Source: Pikeienuella litoralis (GTDB lineage: Bacteria > Pseudomonadota > Alphaproteobacteria > Rhodobacterales > Rhodobacteraceae). Taken from it: DNA of 64,000 bases. The notes beneath the pieces were generated by a model, which was not told the origin of the DNA, ran no database searches, and saw nothing but the letters and a program-made list of their open reading frames with translations. This document shows positions 63,948-64,000 of the stretch, piece by piece. The translations under genes were made by a program, and so were the position numbers. Location of the stretch: positions 124,001 through 188,000 of the forward strand of contig NZ_JBBHER010000005.1 of NCBI RefSeq assembly GCF_037646705.1, in the 5' to 3' direction. The number at the start of each line of letters is the position of its first letter. The first letter of the stretch is position 1.

Positions 63948-64000
63948 TCAATCGTCGCGCCGGGGCGGGCGGGAGCCTCTGGAGCCCCTGGAGCCGCGGT
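63948..64000 (-). CDS. rpsF: 30S ribosomal protein S6, 3' end only
   Basis: Only the last 17 codons are in the window. The frame ending TGA at 63948 reads RGSRGSRGSRPPRRDD, the Arg/Gly/Ser-rich, charged tail usual for alphaproteobacterial S6, and the position (17 bp before rpsR) is the conserved one. The rest lies beyond the right edge. Confidence 0.85.
   Translation of the reverse strand, partial: RGSRGSRGSRPPRRDD

Overview
The window is a chromosomal segment of a GC-rich alphaproteobacterium, most likely of the Rhodobacterales or a close relative. The evidence is a type II lumazine synthase (RibH2) behind an FMN riboswitch, a ruvCAB / ybgC-tolQRAB-pal-cpoB-tilS-ftsH run, a long acidic tail on ribosomal protein L9, an Arg/Gly/Ser-rich RpsF tail, and many ABC importers for peptides and branched-chain amino acids. 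Coding density is high and overlapping ATGA junctions are common. I see no insertion sequence, prophage, CRISPR array, rRNA or tRNA.

Layout. 1-4.2 kb (+): the truncated end of a type I secretion HlyD-type adaptor, followed 6 bp later by a 1027-residue protein joining a helical-toroid-like region to a complete MurF-like ligase. This is the most unusual pair in the window. 4.4-9.1 kb (-): an Asn/Val/Arg-repeat secreted protein with a DUF2092 protein, then a periplasmic arylsulfatase with a secreted HAD-type phosphatase, and a small unknown gene. 9.3-13.8 kb: a membrane TolB-like/TPR protein (+), an octaheme cytochrome c with a repeat-rich C-terminus (-), and a 39-residue membrane microprotein (+). 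14-22.3 kb: a peptide ABC importer operon (-) divergent from two M20 amidohydrolases (+), with palindromic sites in the shared AT-rich promoter region. This looks like an uptake-and-deacylation module for acylated amino acids or small peptides. 22.4-25.8 kb: riboswitch-controlled ribH2, a conserved membrane protein, greA and radC. 25.8-30.2 kb: the molybdenum-cofactor operon fdhD-mobA-mobB-moeA (-) divergent from azlCD (+).

30.3-37.4 kb: an FMN-dependent alpha-hydroxy acid oxidase, mscL with a clear terminator, pheT (no pheS in the window), a hydratase-like gene and two EamA transporters. 37.5-42.7 kb (-): a complete branched-chain amino acid importer (SBP-livG-livF-livH-livM). 42.8-49.0 kb: map, a stand-alone MoCF-domain protein, a UvrD/PcrA helicase, msrA and prmA. 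49.4-62.9 kb (+): ruvC-ruvA-ruvB, two unfamiliar genes wedged before ybgC, the tol-pal envelope operon, tilS and ftsH. 63.0-64.0 kb (-): the rpsF-rpsR-rplI operon, with rpsF cut by the window end.

Most of the window is ordinary housekeeping. The best candidates for undescribed biology are the HlyD / toroid-MurF pair at the left edge, the beta-helix-like membrane protein inserted between ruvB and ybgC, and the orphan octaheme cytochrome with its neighbours. All functional assignments are from reading sequence and motifs; no database search was run.
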